DNA of 64,000 bases. Source: Microvirga ossetica. Lineage in GTDB: Bacteria; Pseudomonadota; Alphaproteobacteria; Rhizobiales; Beijerinckiaceae. The translations under genes and the position numbers were made by a program. The stretch is taken from positions 2,079,501 through 2,143,500 of the forward strand of contig NZ_CP016616.1 of NCBI RefSeq assembly GCF_002741015.1, given 5' to 3'. The notes under the pieces were generated by a model, which saw only the letters and a program-made list of their open reading frames with translations, had not been told where the DNA came from and searched no databases. This document shows, piece after piece, positions 1 to 7,545 of this stretch; position 1 is the stretch's first letter; each line of letters starts with the position of its first letter.

Positions 1-76
1 CCTCCACATCGCGCGGGAGAAGGTTGTTCGATGCGTCGAAGGTGCCAGACATGCGAGCGGGAGTGATTTCAGCCAT
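1..76 (-). CDS. Partial unknown gene of the integrative element
   Basis: An ATG at 76 opens a reading frame that runs off the window; only about 25 residues are visible, starting MAEITPARMSG. The start overlaps the stop of the upstream 65-residue gene by 8 bases, a geometry typical of translational coupling, which is the main reason to think it is real. No domain can be named from so short a piece. It is probably element cargo or a replication function, but that is only inference from position. Confidence 0.4.
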   Translation of the reverse strand, partial: MAEITPARMSGTFDASNNLLPRDVE

Positions 77-266
77 GGGCAGCATCCCCGCCAAAGCCGG
101 AGAGCTCCGCAATGACGGTAGCAACTGCGGCAGATACCCGAGCCCGGCGCATGATCGCGCGAATGACTGGGCAGATTGAGGGGGAATTACTTTCAGCCCA
201 GATGAAGAGTTCGGGGTTGGTCGGAACTGATTTGCGCACACGGCGCTCTGTGCTAGATATAGTCAT
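69..266 (-). CDS. Small unknown protein (65 aa) of the integrative element
   Basis: A 65-residue product with an Arg-rich middle followed by a short helix ending in IAELSGFGGDA. Short proteins ending this way are often seen as hypothetical genes in alphaproteobacterial integrative elements; this is recalled resemblance, not a search. The gene starts with ATG, lies downstream of the two helix-turn-helix genes on the same strand, and overlaps the next gene. It has no membrane segment and no cysteine motif (one lone Cys). The function is unknown. Confidence 0.5.
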   Translation of the reverse strand: MTISSTERRVRKSVPTNPELFIWAESNSPSICPVIRAIMRRARVSAAVATVIAELSGFGGDAAHG

Positions 267-344
267 ATCGAGTGACTTCCTGAGAGCCCCCTGCGCAGAC
301 TTGCCGGTCCCAGCGCTCGGGGCTTTTTCGTTTGGGGGGAGGGT

Positions 345-572
345 TCACGCGGCAGCCGCAGTGTTTTGGGAAGTGTTGCTGCGCTTGTGCTGCGCAAACC
401 ATGCTTCGAGGTCGGACGGGTCATAAACTACCCGCTTCCCAAGTTGGCTGTAGGCGGGCCCTCCGCCAGTCAGTCGCAGTTTATCGAGGGTGGATTTGCC
501 GAGACCGAGATAAGCTGCCGCTTCAAGTGTAGACAGCTTCTTACGAAAATATGTTTCGCTTGTTTGGGACAT
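345..572 (-). CDS. AlpA/excisionase-like helix-turn-helix protein
   Basis: This 75-residue protein matches the HTH_17/AlpA pattern: a helix-turn-helix around residues 12-35 (LSTLEAAAYLGLGKSTLDKL), then a wing ending in GKRVVYDPSDLEAWF. Such proteins act as excisionases or as transcription activators of the integrase in integrative elements. The ATG at 572 lies 2 bases after the stop of the second HTH gene, so the two form an operon transcribed away from the ribbon-helix-helix gene. The C-terminus is a short Ser/Thr/Ala tail. Whether it drives excision directly or controls the integrase cannot be told from sequence. Confidence 0.75.
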   Translation of the reverse strand: MSQTSETYFRKKLSTLEAAAYLGLGKSTLDKLRLTGGGPAYSQLGKRVVYDPSDLEAWFAQHKRSNTSQNTAAAA

Positions 573-574
573 CT

Positions 575-778
575 TTACGCGGCCTCCATCTCGATGCCGA
601 GCAGGCGGCGCGCAACATGCGCCGGGATTACGATACGGCGACCGATGCGCGTTGCTTGGATCTCTCCCCGTTTCACAGCCTCATAAATCCCGACACGAGA
701 CAGGCCGAGCGCTTTGGCAAGCGCCGTAGCCTTGACGCCGCGGTCTTCTCGGAGGGCTCGCATTAGATCTTCGTCCAT
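575..778 (-). CDS. Excisionase-family helix-turn-helix protein
   Basis: A 67-residue protein with a DNA-binding fold of the excisionase/MerR type: LAKALGLSRVGIYEAVKRGE is the helix-turn-helix and ATRIGRRIVIPAHVARRLLG the wing. It is the first gene of the two-gene HTH operon and starts at the ATG at 778, just beside a palindrome at 791-808 that could be its operator. It probably works with the neighbouring AlpA-like protein to direct excision or control early element genes. Which of the pair is the true recombination directionality factor is open. Confidence 0.75.
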   Translation of the reverse strand: MDEDLMRALREDRGVKATALAKALGLSRVGIYEAVKRGEIQATRIGRRIVIPAHVARRLLGIEMEAA

Positions 779-790
779 CGATCGTACTCC

Positions 791-869
791 GTAGTTGAAT
801 TTAACTACAGAAATATATCAGGCGGACGGGCTTGCACGTCAATGCCCTGTATGCATATTTAACTACAGA
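791..869. promoter_or_regulatory. Divergent control region with repeated operator
   Basis: A 13-base direct repeat ATTTAACTACAGA occurs at 799-811 and 857-869, and GTAGTT at 791-796 makes the first copy a near palindrome (GTAGTT, 6 bases, AACTAC). The repeats lie between the divergent HTH operon and the ribbon-helix-helix gene. They are likely binding sites for one of these regulators; the second copy sits 16 bases before the ribbon-helix-helix start codon, consistent with autorepression. Confidence 0.5.
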
Positions 870-885
870 GTTGGGGATTAAGAAG

Positions 886-1314
886 ATGGCGGTACGTAAA
901 GCAGCTGAGAGAGAAGGGGTGCGTCACCCCATGAGTTTCCGAGCAACGACGGATCTAAGGGAGAAACTGGAGAGGGCCGCCTCGGAATCTGGGCGGTCGC
1001 TCACACAGGAACTGGAGCTCAGGCTAGAGCGATCCTTTGATCACGATCAGATGGTCTCCTCGGTTATGGAGACGATAGAGGAGAACTCGCAGCTTCAGGT
1101 TCAGATCATGGAGTTGCAGGCGGAGCTCGAAAAGCTCAAGAGCGCCGGCCCCGACGCCTCGGATCTTGCGGTCATTGTCGAGCAGGCTGTTGCAAAGGCC
1201 TTTCAGATGGCCTGCTCAGTTCAACCCGCTAAGGATTTCATGCACGAGGTGCAGCAGTACCAATCGGCGCCAAAATCCGCGAAGGCTCGCGTCTCGGCGA
1301 AATCTAAGGCATAG
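886..1314 (+). CDS. Arc-like ribbon-helix-helix regulator with coiled-coil tail
   Basis: A 142-residue protein. Residues 15-50 read as an Arc/MetJ-type ribbon-helix-helix: the DNA-contacting strand PMSFRATTD, then two helices with RSLTQELELRLERSF. Residues about 60-90 are Leu- and Glu-rich (QLQVQIMELQAELEKLKSA) and should form a coiled coil for oligomerisation; the tail is Lys/Ala-rich. I chose the ATG at 886, which begins the conserved MAVRKA block, over an upstream in-frame alternative at 832 that would run through the operator repeat. It is divergent from the HTH operon and probably controls element maintenance or excision genes. Confidence 0.7.
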   Translation: MAVRKAAEREGVRHPMSFRATTDLREKLERAASESGRSLTQELELRLERSFDHDQMVSSVMETIEENSQLQVQIMELQAELEKLKSAGPDASDLAVIVEQAVAKAFQMACSVQPAKDFMHEVQQYQSAPKSAKARVSAKSKA

Positions 1315-1409
1315 TTTCCGTAAGTATTGGAGCGTCAGTCCTGAGGCTTGCGTATGTGGGTCAGACTGAGGCCTTACTTAAGCACGCCTCAAAACCAGCC
1401 GAAGCGGGT

Positions 1410-2627
1410 CTATTGCTCGGATGCTCCACCATTCCTCAGCGGTAGTACCCGCTCTTCTAATCGCTCGTCAGTGGCACCGGCGGAGGTCAAAAGGGATCGA
1501 GCAATACGTTCTGACAACTCCCGAACGGGGTCGGCCTGCCGCGAAACGTAACGCCCGGTCATAGCGAGGGTTTTATGTCCAAGGGCATCACGAAGAATGA
1601 GAGCGTTGGCCCCAAGTGCCGCGCCCCGGGTGGCAAAGGCATGCCGGAGATCGTGCAGATGAAGGTCCTTCACCTTCGCTGCAGTCAGTACAGCCGCCCA
1701 GGCGTCTCGAATATTGGAGTTAGTGAGAGGACCATCACCGCTATCGTTTGGAGCCACCCATAGGCTGTGCTTCGGAGCCATCTGCAAAAGGGCAATAACG
1801 GGTCCGGGCAACGGCACTGTCCTGGCGCCTGCCTTCGCATTCTCAGCTCTTAAGCGAAGAACGCCCGCATCGAAATCAACATCCGACCAATGAGCCGATT
1901 GCCATTCTCCACGTCGGCACCCGGTCAAGGGCAGGACCTTGAAGAGGAGGCGGGCACTCAGCCGGATCGGGGCTTCGTCGATAGCCTTCCAGACAGCGCG
2001 GAGTTCCTTGTCTGTTGGCACCCGGTCGCGGCTGCGCTCGGGATGCGAGGAGATCCCGCGCGCAGGATTTTCCGTCAACAGGTCATCGCCAATGGCAAGG
2101 TTGAGGGCCTTCCTCAGGATGGCGAGGTCCAGGTTTGCCTGGCGAGGGCGGTGAGTTTGCTTTGAGTGCCAAGCGCGAATTTGCGCGCGGGTCAGATCAG
2201 GAAGCCGGGTCGATCCGAATTCAGGGATGAGGGTTCGGTTGATCATCTCCTCAAATGCCTTGGCCGTGCTGGCCTTGCGCTTGGGCTTCCAGTGCTGCTC
2301 GAGAGCCGTGAGGAGAATGTCCTTAACTGTCGGATCTTTCGCCCTCGCTACCCGGTAACCAGCTGGATCCTCACCATGGGCAACCTGAGCAAGGGTCTTC
2401 TTGGCCTGTTGCCGGGCCTGCTCCGGAGTGAGGGCGCCATGGCGGCCGATTGACAGCCGGCGAGTGGGGAAGCCCCTCCCCCGCCCCGCCCGATACTCTA
2501 CCAGATAGGTTTTTGAACCATCGGCATTCAGGCGCACCGCAAACCCAGTCAATTCGTCGTCACGGACGATGCGCCCGACATCATCCGGGCCCAGCCCATC
2601 AACAAGGCGTTTCGTGATCCTCGGCAT
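1410..2627 (-). CDS. Tyrosine site-specific integrase
   Basis: A 405-residue integrase of the P4/DUF4102 type. The N-terminal arm-binding domain (residues 1-90) carries the DDELTGFAVRLNADGSKTYL and RLSIGRHGALTPEQAR blocks. A SAM-like core-binding domain covers about 100-190 and the catalytic domain about 200-375. Visible catalytic residues are the first Arg in LTGCRRGEW (about 239), HDLRH (about 326-329), the second-box His in LGHKT (about 352) and the nucleophile Tyr in GRYVSRQ (about 361). The start at 2627 (MPRITKR) fits family length better than the upstream in-frame codon at 2666. Its position beside the tRNA-Leu scar shows it is the integrase that inserted this element. Confidence 0.93.
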   Translation of the reverse strand: MPRITKRLVDGLGPDDVGRIVRDDELTGFAVRLNADGSKTYLVEYRAGRGRGFPTRRLSIGRHGALTPEQARQQAKKTLAQVAHGEDPAGYRVARAKDPTVKDILLTALEQHWKPKRKASTAKAFEEMINRTLIPEFGSTRLPDLTRAQIRAWHSKQTHRPRQANLDLAILRKALNLAIGDDLLTENPARGISSHPERSRDRVPTDKELRAVWKAIDEAPIRLSARLLFKVLPLTGCRRGEWQSAHWSDVDFDAGVLRLRAENAKAGARTVPLPGPVIALLQMAPKHSLWVAPNDSGDGPLTNSNIRDAWAAVLTAAKVKDLHLHDLRHAFATRGAALGANALILRDALGHKTLAMTGRYVSRQADPVRELSERIARSLLTSAGATDERLEERVLPLRNGGASEQ

Positions 2628-2645
2628 AGAGCTCTTACCCGCTTC

Positions 2646-2772
2646 ATGTCGGCACCATGTCGGCACCGAATTGCAAACATCAGGAAACGCCCGGAAACGT
2701 GGCGCTATAGATATACAATGCTTTCAGAGGGTTAAGGATACAACAGGAAACGATAGGAAATCCCCGGAAACT
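2646..2772. repeat. Integrase arm-type repeats beside the attachment site
   Basis: Between the integrase start and the tRNA scar lie a tandem ATGTCGGCACC (2646-2656, 2657-2667) and five copies of an AGGAAAC/CGGAAAC-like motif, in blocks at 2681-2700 and 2744-2772. Clusters of short direct repeats next to an attachment core are typical binding sites for the integrase N-terminal domain or the excisionase. They probably also overlap the integrase promoter. Confidence 0.5.
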
Positions 2773-2784
2773 TCTCGCACAAAA

Positions 2785-2837
2785 CTCAAAATCGAGTTCC
2801 GCAAGGAGTGCTGGTTCGATCCCGGCCAGGGGCACCA
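2785..2837 (+). other. Attachment scar: 3' half of tRNA-Leu(CAA)
   Basis: The bases form a class II tRNA 3' half: anticodon loop CTCAAAA (2785-2791, anticodon CAA), 3' anticodon strand TCGAG (2792-2796), a long variable arm TTCC-GCAA-GGAG, T arm GCTGG-TTCGATC-CCGGC (2810-2826), acceptor strand CAGGGGC, discriminator A and encoded CCA. Bases 5' of the loop do not pair with TCGAG, so the 5' half is missing. This is what integration into the anticodon loop of a tRNA-Leu gene leaves at one end. The functional copy should lie at the other end, to the left of the window. Confidence 0.8.
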
Positions 2838-3175
2838 TTGTCGTTTCGTGTTCGAACGCCAATGTGCGGAGAGAGACGCCCTCGCCTGTCGGCGAACCGG
2901 CTGTTCGGCGGTCCTTCGGCCTCCCTAGCAGCCCGACCGCTTTCCCCAGCGCCTTCTTCAAAATCTCGGATATCCTTGCCTCTCGTTCTGGCGCTTGGCC
3001 CCTTTAGGGGTAACCCGTTTTCCGCCTTGCGCACTCCGGTCCGTTCCTAACAAATGGCCGCGGCCGAATAAGACGGGTTTCGGATTTACGATTGGGGCAG
3101 CGCGAATAACGCGCTTTGGGGGACTTTCGGCACAATTCATCGATTACCTTCGAAGCCGCTAAGGAGGGGCTTGTG
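2838..3175. other. Intergenic region after the attachment scar
   Basis: I see no gene in these 338 bases. Short frames on both strands lack coding character, and one minus-strand frame (starting MVPLAGIEPA) is only the tRNA scar read backwards. There is a small inverted repeat AGCGCG-AATAA-CGCGCT at 3099-3115 and a good ribosome site (AAGGAGGGG, 3161-3169) for the next gene. Confidence 0.6.
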
Positions 3176-3370
3176 ATGGAAGCCGAACTCGAATTCGTTG
3201 CCCGTGCTCTCTATGACACCGAGGATGATGCCCAGCTTTGGGATCGCGAACCCGACATCATCAGGGAAGAGTTTCGTCTGTATGCGCACGCGGCGCTCGA
3301 ATTGCTCGAGGAGCATCGCCAGCACAACACTTCCGAGACGAAATTTTTCGCATTTCCCTATGCCGCGTAA
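3176..3370 (+). CDS. Small acidic unknown protein (64 aa)
   Basis: A 64-residue acidic protein, starting MEAELEFVARALYDTEDDAQ, with a helical middle (IIREEFRLYAHAALELLEEH). The ATG at 3176 is preceded at the right distance by AAGGAGGGG (3161-3169), a strong reason to prefer it over the in-frame upstream start at 3116. It lies just outside the integrative element and faces rppH convergently. No known domain, membrane segment or metal site is evident. I take it as a real but uncharacterised core gene. Confidence 0.65.
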   Translation: MEAELEFVARALYDTEDDAQLWDREPDIIREEFRLYAHAALELLEEHRQHNTSETKFFAFPYAA

Positions 3371-3534
3371 GGCGTGAACCGCGCCGCATCGGGGCCCTGC
3401 CACCGACATTCAAACGCTTCCTGACTCGCCCGCAGCAGATTGGCTGCGGGCGTTCGCGCGTCTATGCCGGAGGCCGACCTGCGCCGATGCGCATCGCAAG
3501 CACAAGCGTAAGACTTGCAGCTTGACGGGCTCGA

Positions 3535-4083
3535 TCACGAATTGGCTTGCGTCTGCAGGCTCCGGGAGGAGAAGGGTGAGAAATCCACGACAACCTTCTC
3601 ATAGACCGGTCGCTTGAAGGGGATGATGAGCTCCGGCAGCTGGTGCATCTCCTCCCATCGCCACTCGTCGAATTCCGGGCGATGACCGCCTCCGCCGGGG
3701 CGATGGATGTTGATCTCGCTGTCATCGCCCTCGAAGCGGAAGGCGAACCATTTCTGGTTCTGACCGCGATAGCGTCCGCGCCAGGCCCGTCCGGCCACCA
3801 TGGACGGCAAGTCGTAGGCGTACCATTCGGGAGCTTCGGCCAGCAGACTGACGGAGCGCACGCTGGTTTCCTCGTAAAGTTCGCGCAACGCTGCCTGATA
3901 AGGCTCTTCGCCCGGGTCGATGCCGCCCTGCGGCATCTGCCAGGCATAGCCGTCCGAGGTCGCATCGGATTCGGTATGCCGCCTTCCGATGAAGACCAGA
4001 CCGTTCTTGTTGATCAGCATCACACCGACACAGGAGCGATAGGGCAGATCCTTTCTGGCCTGTGATCCTCTTGCGCTCCTCAT
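3535..4083 (-). CDS. rppH: RNA pyrophosphohydrolase (Nudix)
   Basis: RppH removes pyrophosphate from 5'-triphosphate mRNA ends and so opens transcripts to RNase E decay. The 182-residue product carries the Nudix box at residues 53-75 ([20 protein letters not shown]) with REx2EE intact, preceded by the RppH-like [12 protein letters not shown] and the C-terminal [13 protein letters not shown] are also typical of the family. The ATG at 4083 ([10 protein letters not shown]) is used; the frame extends upstream without homology. It is the last gene of the minus-strand group and is separated from ctpA by a terminator. Confidence 0.93.
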   Translation of the reverse strand: MRSARGSQARKDLPYRSCVGVMLINKNGLVFIGRRHTESDATSDGYAWQMPQGGIDPGEEPYQAALRELYEETSVRSVSLLAEAPEWYAYDLPSMVAGRAWRGRYRGQNQKWFAFRFEGDDSEINIHRPGGGGHRPEFDEWRWEEMHQLPELIIPFKRPVYEKVVVDFSPFSSRSLQTQANS

Positions 4084-4233
4084 CCGATGCTCACTCCCTC
4101 GATCATGGAAACCGCGTGCGGTCGGTTCTTGATAGTGCCGTCGCTGACGCAAGGTTCCGAAACAGGTGAGAAGAGTGCCGGTTCACCCGCCCGTGCACAA
4201 GCCTTTCCGTTCGGTTGTGGACGCCTGAATAGG

Positions 4234-4270
4234 AAATGAGCCCGACGGGGGCATCCCATCGGGCTCATTT
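4234..4270 (-). terminator. Terminator after ctpA
   Basis: A perfect 12-base inverted repeat AAATGAGCCCGA/TCGGGCTCATTT with a 13-base loop lies about 36 bases after the ctpA stop on the minus strand. The U-tract is short (TTTCCT), so it may be only moderately strong. Confidence 0.7.
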
Positions 4271-4305
4271 GCAGCTTTGTTTCCTGAATGCGGACCGAGC
4301 CGCGA

Positions 4306-5622
4306 TCAGTTGGGCGCTGTGGTCGCGTTGGCCGCGCCCTTGCGAACGCCATGCAGCAGATCGTAGGCGGCCAGGAGCTGCTTGTCCTTGGTCGGATCCG
4401 GCGGAACGTAGGCAGAAGAACCGCCGCGCTCTTCCTTGTCGCCGCCGTTCTGCAGGTGGCCGCGCAGACCGGCCTCGCCCTTGGTCTCGTCCTTGCCCTT
4501 CAGCTCGTCGGGGATTTCCTGCAGCACCTCGATATCCGGATCGATGCCCTTGGCCTGGATCGAGCGGCCGGACGGCGTGTAGTAGCGCGCCGTCGTCAGA
4601 CGCACGGCTCCGTTGCCGCCGAGCGGAATGATGGTCTGCACGGAGCCCTTGCCGAAGGAGCGGGTTCCGAGAACCGTCGCGCGCTTGTGGTCCTGGAGGG
4701 CACCGGCCACGATCTCGGAGGCCGAGGCCGAACCGCCGTTGACGAGCACCACCAGCGGCTTGCCCTTGGTGAGGTCGCCGGCCTTGGCGCTGAAGCGCTG
4801 GGTGTCTTCCGCGTTACGGCTGCGGGTCGAGACGATCTCGCCGCGGTCGAGGAACGCATCGGAGACCATGATCGCCTGATCGAGCAGGCCGCCCGGGTTG
4901 TTGCGCAGGTCGATGACGAAGCCCGACACCTTGTCGGCGCCGATATCGGTGGTGAGCTTGTCGATGCCGGCGCGCAGGCCCTCGAAAGTCTGCTCGTTGA
5001 ACTGGGTCACGCGGAGGACGCCGACGTCGCCCTCGACGCGGGCCCGCACCGGACGCACCTTGATGGTCTCGCGGGTCAGCTTGACCACCACGGGATCCTT
5101 GGCTTCCTTGCGCTGGATCTTGAGGGTGACCGAGGAATTGACCGGGCCGCGCATCTTGTCGACGGCCTGGTTCAGGTTGAGTCCCTGGACGGCCTCGTCG
5201 TTGATATGGGTGATGACGTCGTTGGCGAGGATGCCGGCACGGGAGGCGGGCGTCTCGTCGATCGGGGTGACGACCTTGACCAGGCCGTCTTCCATCGTCA
5301 CTTCGATGCCGAGGCCGCCGAACTCGCCGCGGGTCTGCACCTGCATGTCGCGGAAGCTCTTGGCATCCATGTAGCTCGAATGCGGATCGAGGGAGGTCAG
5401 CATGCCGTTGATGGCCGACTCGACGAGCTTGGCCTCTTCGGGCTTCTCGACGTAATCCGTTCGGACCTTTTCAAAAACGTCGCCGAAAAGGCTCAGCTGC
5501 CGGTACGTATCAGCCGAGGCGGCAACTGCGCTCATGCCCGACAGAAGGCTAGTCTGCGACACCATGGTCGCGCCGCCAGCGCCGATGGCCGCACCGAGAA
5601 TCAAAAGGGATAGTTTGCGCAT
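4306..5622 (-). CDS. ctpA: Carboxy-terminal processing protease (S41)
   Basis: A periplasmic or membrane-anchored tail-specific protease of family S41. Residues 1-36 form an N-terminal signal or anchor (LSLLILGAAIGAGG). A PDZ domain follows (GEFGGLGIEV to about residue 180). The catalytic core holds the Ser of the NGGSASASEI block (about 300) and the Lys of RSFGKGSVQT (about 325). The 438-residue length is normal. The ATG at 5622 shares its A with the TAA of the upstream envC-like gene (TAATG), a translational-coupling overlap that decides the start over an in-frame codon at 5658. The envC-ctpA pairing is common in alphaproteobacteria and points to cell-wall remodelling at division. Confidence 0.95.
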   Translation of the reverse strand: MRKLSLLILGAAIGAGGATMVSQTSLLSGMSAVAASADTYRQLSLFGDVFEKVRTDYVEKPEEAKLVESAINGMLTSLDPHSSYMDAKSFRDMQVQTRGEFGGLGIEVTMEDGLVKVVTPIDETPASRAGILANDVITHINDEAVQGLNLNQAVDKMRGPVNSSVTLKIQRKEAKDPVVVKLTRETIKVRPVRARVEGDVGVLRVTQFNEQTFEGLRAGIDKLTTDIGADKVSGFVIDLRNNPGGLLDQAIMVSDAFLDRGEIVSTRSRNAEDTQRFSAKAGDLTKGKPLVVLVNGGSASASEIVAGALQDHKRATVLGTRSFGKGSVQTIIPLGGNGAVRLTTARYYTPSGRSIQAKGIDPDIEVLQEIPDELKGKDETKGEAGLRGHLQNGGDKEERGGSSAYVPPDPTKDKQLLAAYDLLHGVRKGAANATTAPN

Positions 5623-6974
5623 TATCCGCGAACCTTTTCGCTTTGCGATTTTGCCCACCAGGGACCTGGATCGATTGAACCGCCATCTTTCCTGAACTCA
5701 ACATAGAGGACGGGATTGTTCTTTTCTATGGCGGCGCCGATCAAACTCATGAGAGGAGCCTCTCCCATGGTCGCAACGGGTTCGCCCGCGAGCACGAACT
5801 GCCCGACATCGACGTTGATTTGGTCCATACCGGCCAGGAGAATATAGTATCCCCCACCGGCATTGATGATCAAGAGTCGACCATAAGAGCGGAAGGGGCC
5901 CGCAAAGGCGACCCATCCATCCGCCGGTGATACCACGCTCGCTTTCTGCCGCGTCGTGATCGAAATGCCACGCGTCGTTCCGCCATACCCGTCTGGAGCG
6001 CCGAATTCCAGACTCATATCGCCGCTGACGGGACGCGGCAGCAGCCCGCGCGCCTCCGCGAAGGGGATCTTTGGCGCCAGGCGGGCGGGATCCCGGAAGG
6101 CCAGCTGGGCGAATTTCTCGCGGGTCTCGCGCTGCTGTGCCTCGGCGGCCTTGCGGGCCTCCTCGGCCGCGCGCTGCGCGCCGGTGATCTCCGCCTCCAT
6201 GCGGTCGATCAGCTCCTTGAGCGTGCCGGCCTGCCGGGCGAGGTCCTCGGCTTTCTGCCGCTCGGCGCCCACATTGCGCTCGACCTCGGCAATACGGCTT
6301 TGCCGCGCCTCCATGAGGGCTGCAAGGCGCACCTGCTCCCGGTTGAGGCCGGCCAGCTCGGCGTTGAGGGTGGTGCGGTCCGTCGCGATCGCCGCCTTCA
6401 GGCGCACGAGCTCGCCCAGATCCGTCGCCAGAACCTCGGCCTCGCTGCGCAGTTCCGGCAGAACGGCGCCGAGCATGATCGAGGCGCGGACCGCCTCCAG
6501 CATATCCTCCGGCCGGACCAGCACCGCAGGCGGCGGGCGGCGGCCCATGCGCTGGAGTGCGGCAAAGACCTCGACGATGACCCCGCGCCGGCTCTGCAGG
6601 GAGCGGCGAATGGCCGTCTCGCTGGCGCCGAGGGTCTGCAGGCGTTGCTCCAGCCCCTGGATGCGATCCTCCGTGCCGCGCACCCGCTCGGCGGTTTCGA
6701 TCAGGGCCGCATTGAGCTTGGCCCGGTCCGCCTTGACGGATTCGACCTCGGCTTCGAGGCGCCGGCGCGCCTCGGCATTGGCGGAGATCGCCTCTTCCAG
6801 GACCTTCAGGTCCTGCTCCCGCCGCGCCTTCTGCTCGGCCGTTTCGCCCTGCGGGGAAGGCGCCACGGGCGCAGGCGTCTGCTGCTGGGCTCCAACGGGA
6901 CCCAGGGAAGCGGCAACCATCCATGCGGCAAGGCCAATGACCTTGCGGGAAAACGAGAGTTTGAAGCGGATCAT
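5622..6974 (-). CDS. envC: EnvC-like murein hydrolase activator (degenerate LytM)
   Basis: A 450-residue exported protein: signal peptide ending near VGAQQ (about residue 30), a long coiled coil (about 45-290) rich in Glu, Arg and Ala, then a C-terminal M23/LytM-like domain (about 315-440). The zinc ligands of active M23 peptidases are not seen: the usual HxGxD block reads GISITTR, the HLHFE block reads VLYVEFRKDG, and the YxHL position reads YYILLAGM. Loss of catalysis with the fold kept is the mark of EnvC-type activators of amidases. It overlaps ctpA and starts 3 bases after rlmH. Confidence 0.88.
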   Translation of the reverse strand: MIRFKLSFSRKVIGLAAWMVAASLGPVGAQQQTPAPVAPSPQGETAEQKARREQDLKVLEEAISANAEARRRLEAEVESVKADRAKLNAALIETAERVRGTEDRIQGLEQRLQTLGASETAIRRSLQSRRGVIVEVFAALQRMGRRPPPAVLVRPEDMLEAVRASIMLGAVLPELRSEAEVLATDLGELVRLKAAIATDRTTLNAELAGLNREQVRLAALMEARQSRIAEVERNVGAERQKAEDLARQAGTLKELIDRMEAEITGAQRAAEEARKAAEAQQRETREKFAQLAFRDPARLAPKIPFAEARGLLPRPVSGDMSLEFGAPDGYGGTTRGISITTRQKASVVSPADGWVAFAGPFRSYGRLLIINAGGGYYILLAGMDQINVDVGQFVLAGEPVATMGEAPLMSLIGAAIEKNNPVLYVEFRKDGGSIDPGPWWAKSQSEKVRG

Positions 6975-6977
6975 CCG

Positions 6978-7472
6978 TCAGGAATCATCGTGGCCGGCGC
7001 GATGATAAGGGTGTCCGGCTATGATTGTCAGGGCCCTATAGACCTGCTCGGCCACGAGCGCGCGCACGATCTGGTGCGGCATAGTGAGCGCTCCGAAGGA
7101 AACGACGAGATCGGCGCGCTGGCGCAGCTTGGGATCGAGGCCGTCCGGCCCGCCGATCACGCAGGCAAGCCCTGTGCGGCCCCCATCGCGCCATTGCCTG
7201 ATTTTTTCGGCGAAGGCTTCGCTCGAGGGACTTTTTCCGCGCTCGTCGAACACGATCAGAACGGACGAACCCGCTCTCTCAAGCAGGGCCGTGGCTTCTT
7301 CAGACCGTCGATCGTCTTCCCGGCGCGCCCGGCTCTCCGGCAATTCGACGATGTCGAACCCGGCCAGGCCTAAGGCCCGGCCCATGCCTTCGACACGCTG
7401 CCTGTATCGCTCGACCAGCTCCCGCTCGGGGCCGCTCTTGAGACGGCCCACGGCCAGCAAGCTCAGTCGCAC
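6978..7472 (-). CDS. rlmH: 23S rRNA pseudouridine-1915 N3-methyltransferase
   Basis: RlmH is a SPOUT-class enzyme that methylates pseudouridine 1915 in helix 69 of 23S rRNA on assembled 70S ribosomes. The 164-residue product has the trefoil-knot motifs LIVFDERGK (about 72-80), FVIGG-like ACVIGGPDGLDP (about 103-114) and the C-terminal SFGALTMPHQIVRALVAEQVYRA block. GTG at 7472 is the start, matching the family N-terminus (RLSLLAVGRLK). It sits between rsfS and envC in the usual alphaproteobacterial order, so ribosome maturation genes precede the cell-wall genes. Confidence 0.95.
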   Translation of the reverse strand: MRLSLLAVGRLKSGPERELVERYRQRVEGMGRALGLAGFDIVELPESRARREDDRRSEEATALLERAGSSVLIVFDERGKSPSSEAFAEKIRQWRDGGRTGLACVIGGPDGLDPKLRQRADLVVSFGALTMPHQIVRALVAEQVYRALTIIAGHPYHRAGHDDS

Positions 7473-7545
7473 GATCCTGGCCTCTTCAGTTCAACGCCGC
7501 ATGATCTTATTCGGGCAACCGGTTCCCGCCTGCCCGGATCACGAT

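Larger units (their letters stand above)
1..2837. mobile_element. Right end of an integrative element in tRNA-Leu(CAA)
   Basis: The segment from the left window edge to the CCA at 2837 looks like the integrase end of a genomic island. A tyrosine integrase (1410-2627) sits next to repeated arm-type sites and a detached 3' half of tRNA-Leu(CAA). To its left are two small helix-turn-helix genes, a ribbon-helix-helix gene and small unknown genes. In this class the intact tRNA is rebuilt at the far end, which would lie outside the window to the left. The left boundary and cargo are not visible. Confidence 0.75.

Noticed and set aside
290..330. Possible terminator AGCCCC...GGGGCT followed by TTTTT
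   Set aside because: The arms are only six bases and the loop is nearly 30; no plus-strand gene ends there.
2680..2961. Minus-strand frame with MVPLAGIEPAL
   Set aside because: This is the tRNA-Leu scar read backwards, a common false gene next to tRNA attachment sites.
4288..5613. Long plus-strand frame opposite ctpA
   Set aside because: It mirrors a clear S41 protease on the minus strand and its translation has no recognisable domain; high GC content keeps antisense frames open.
5698..7005. Long frames opposite or shifted within envC and rlmH
   Set aside because: They overlap well-supported genes and have Arg/Ala/Pro-rich compositions typical of shadow frames.
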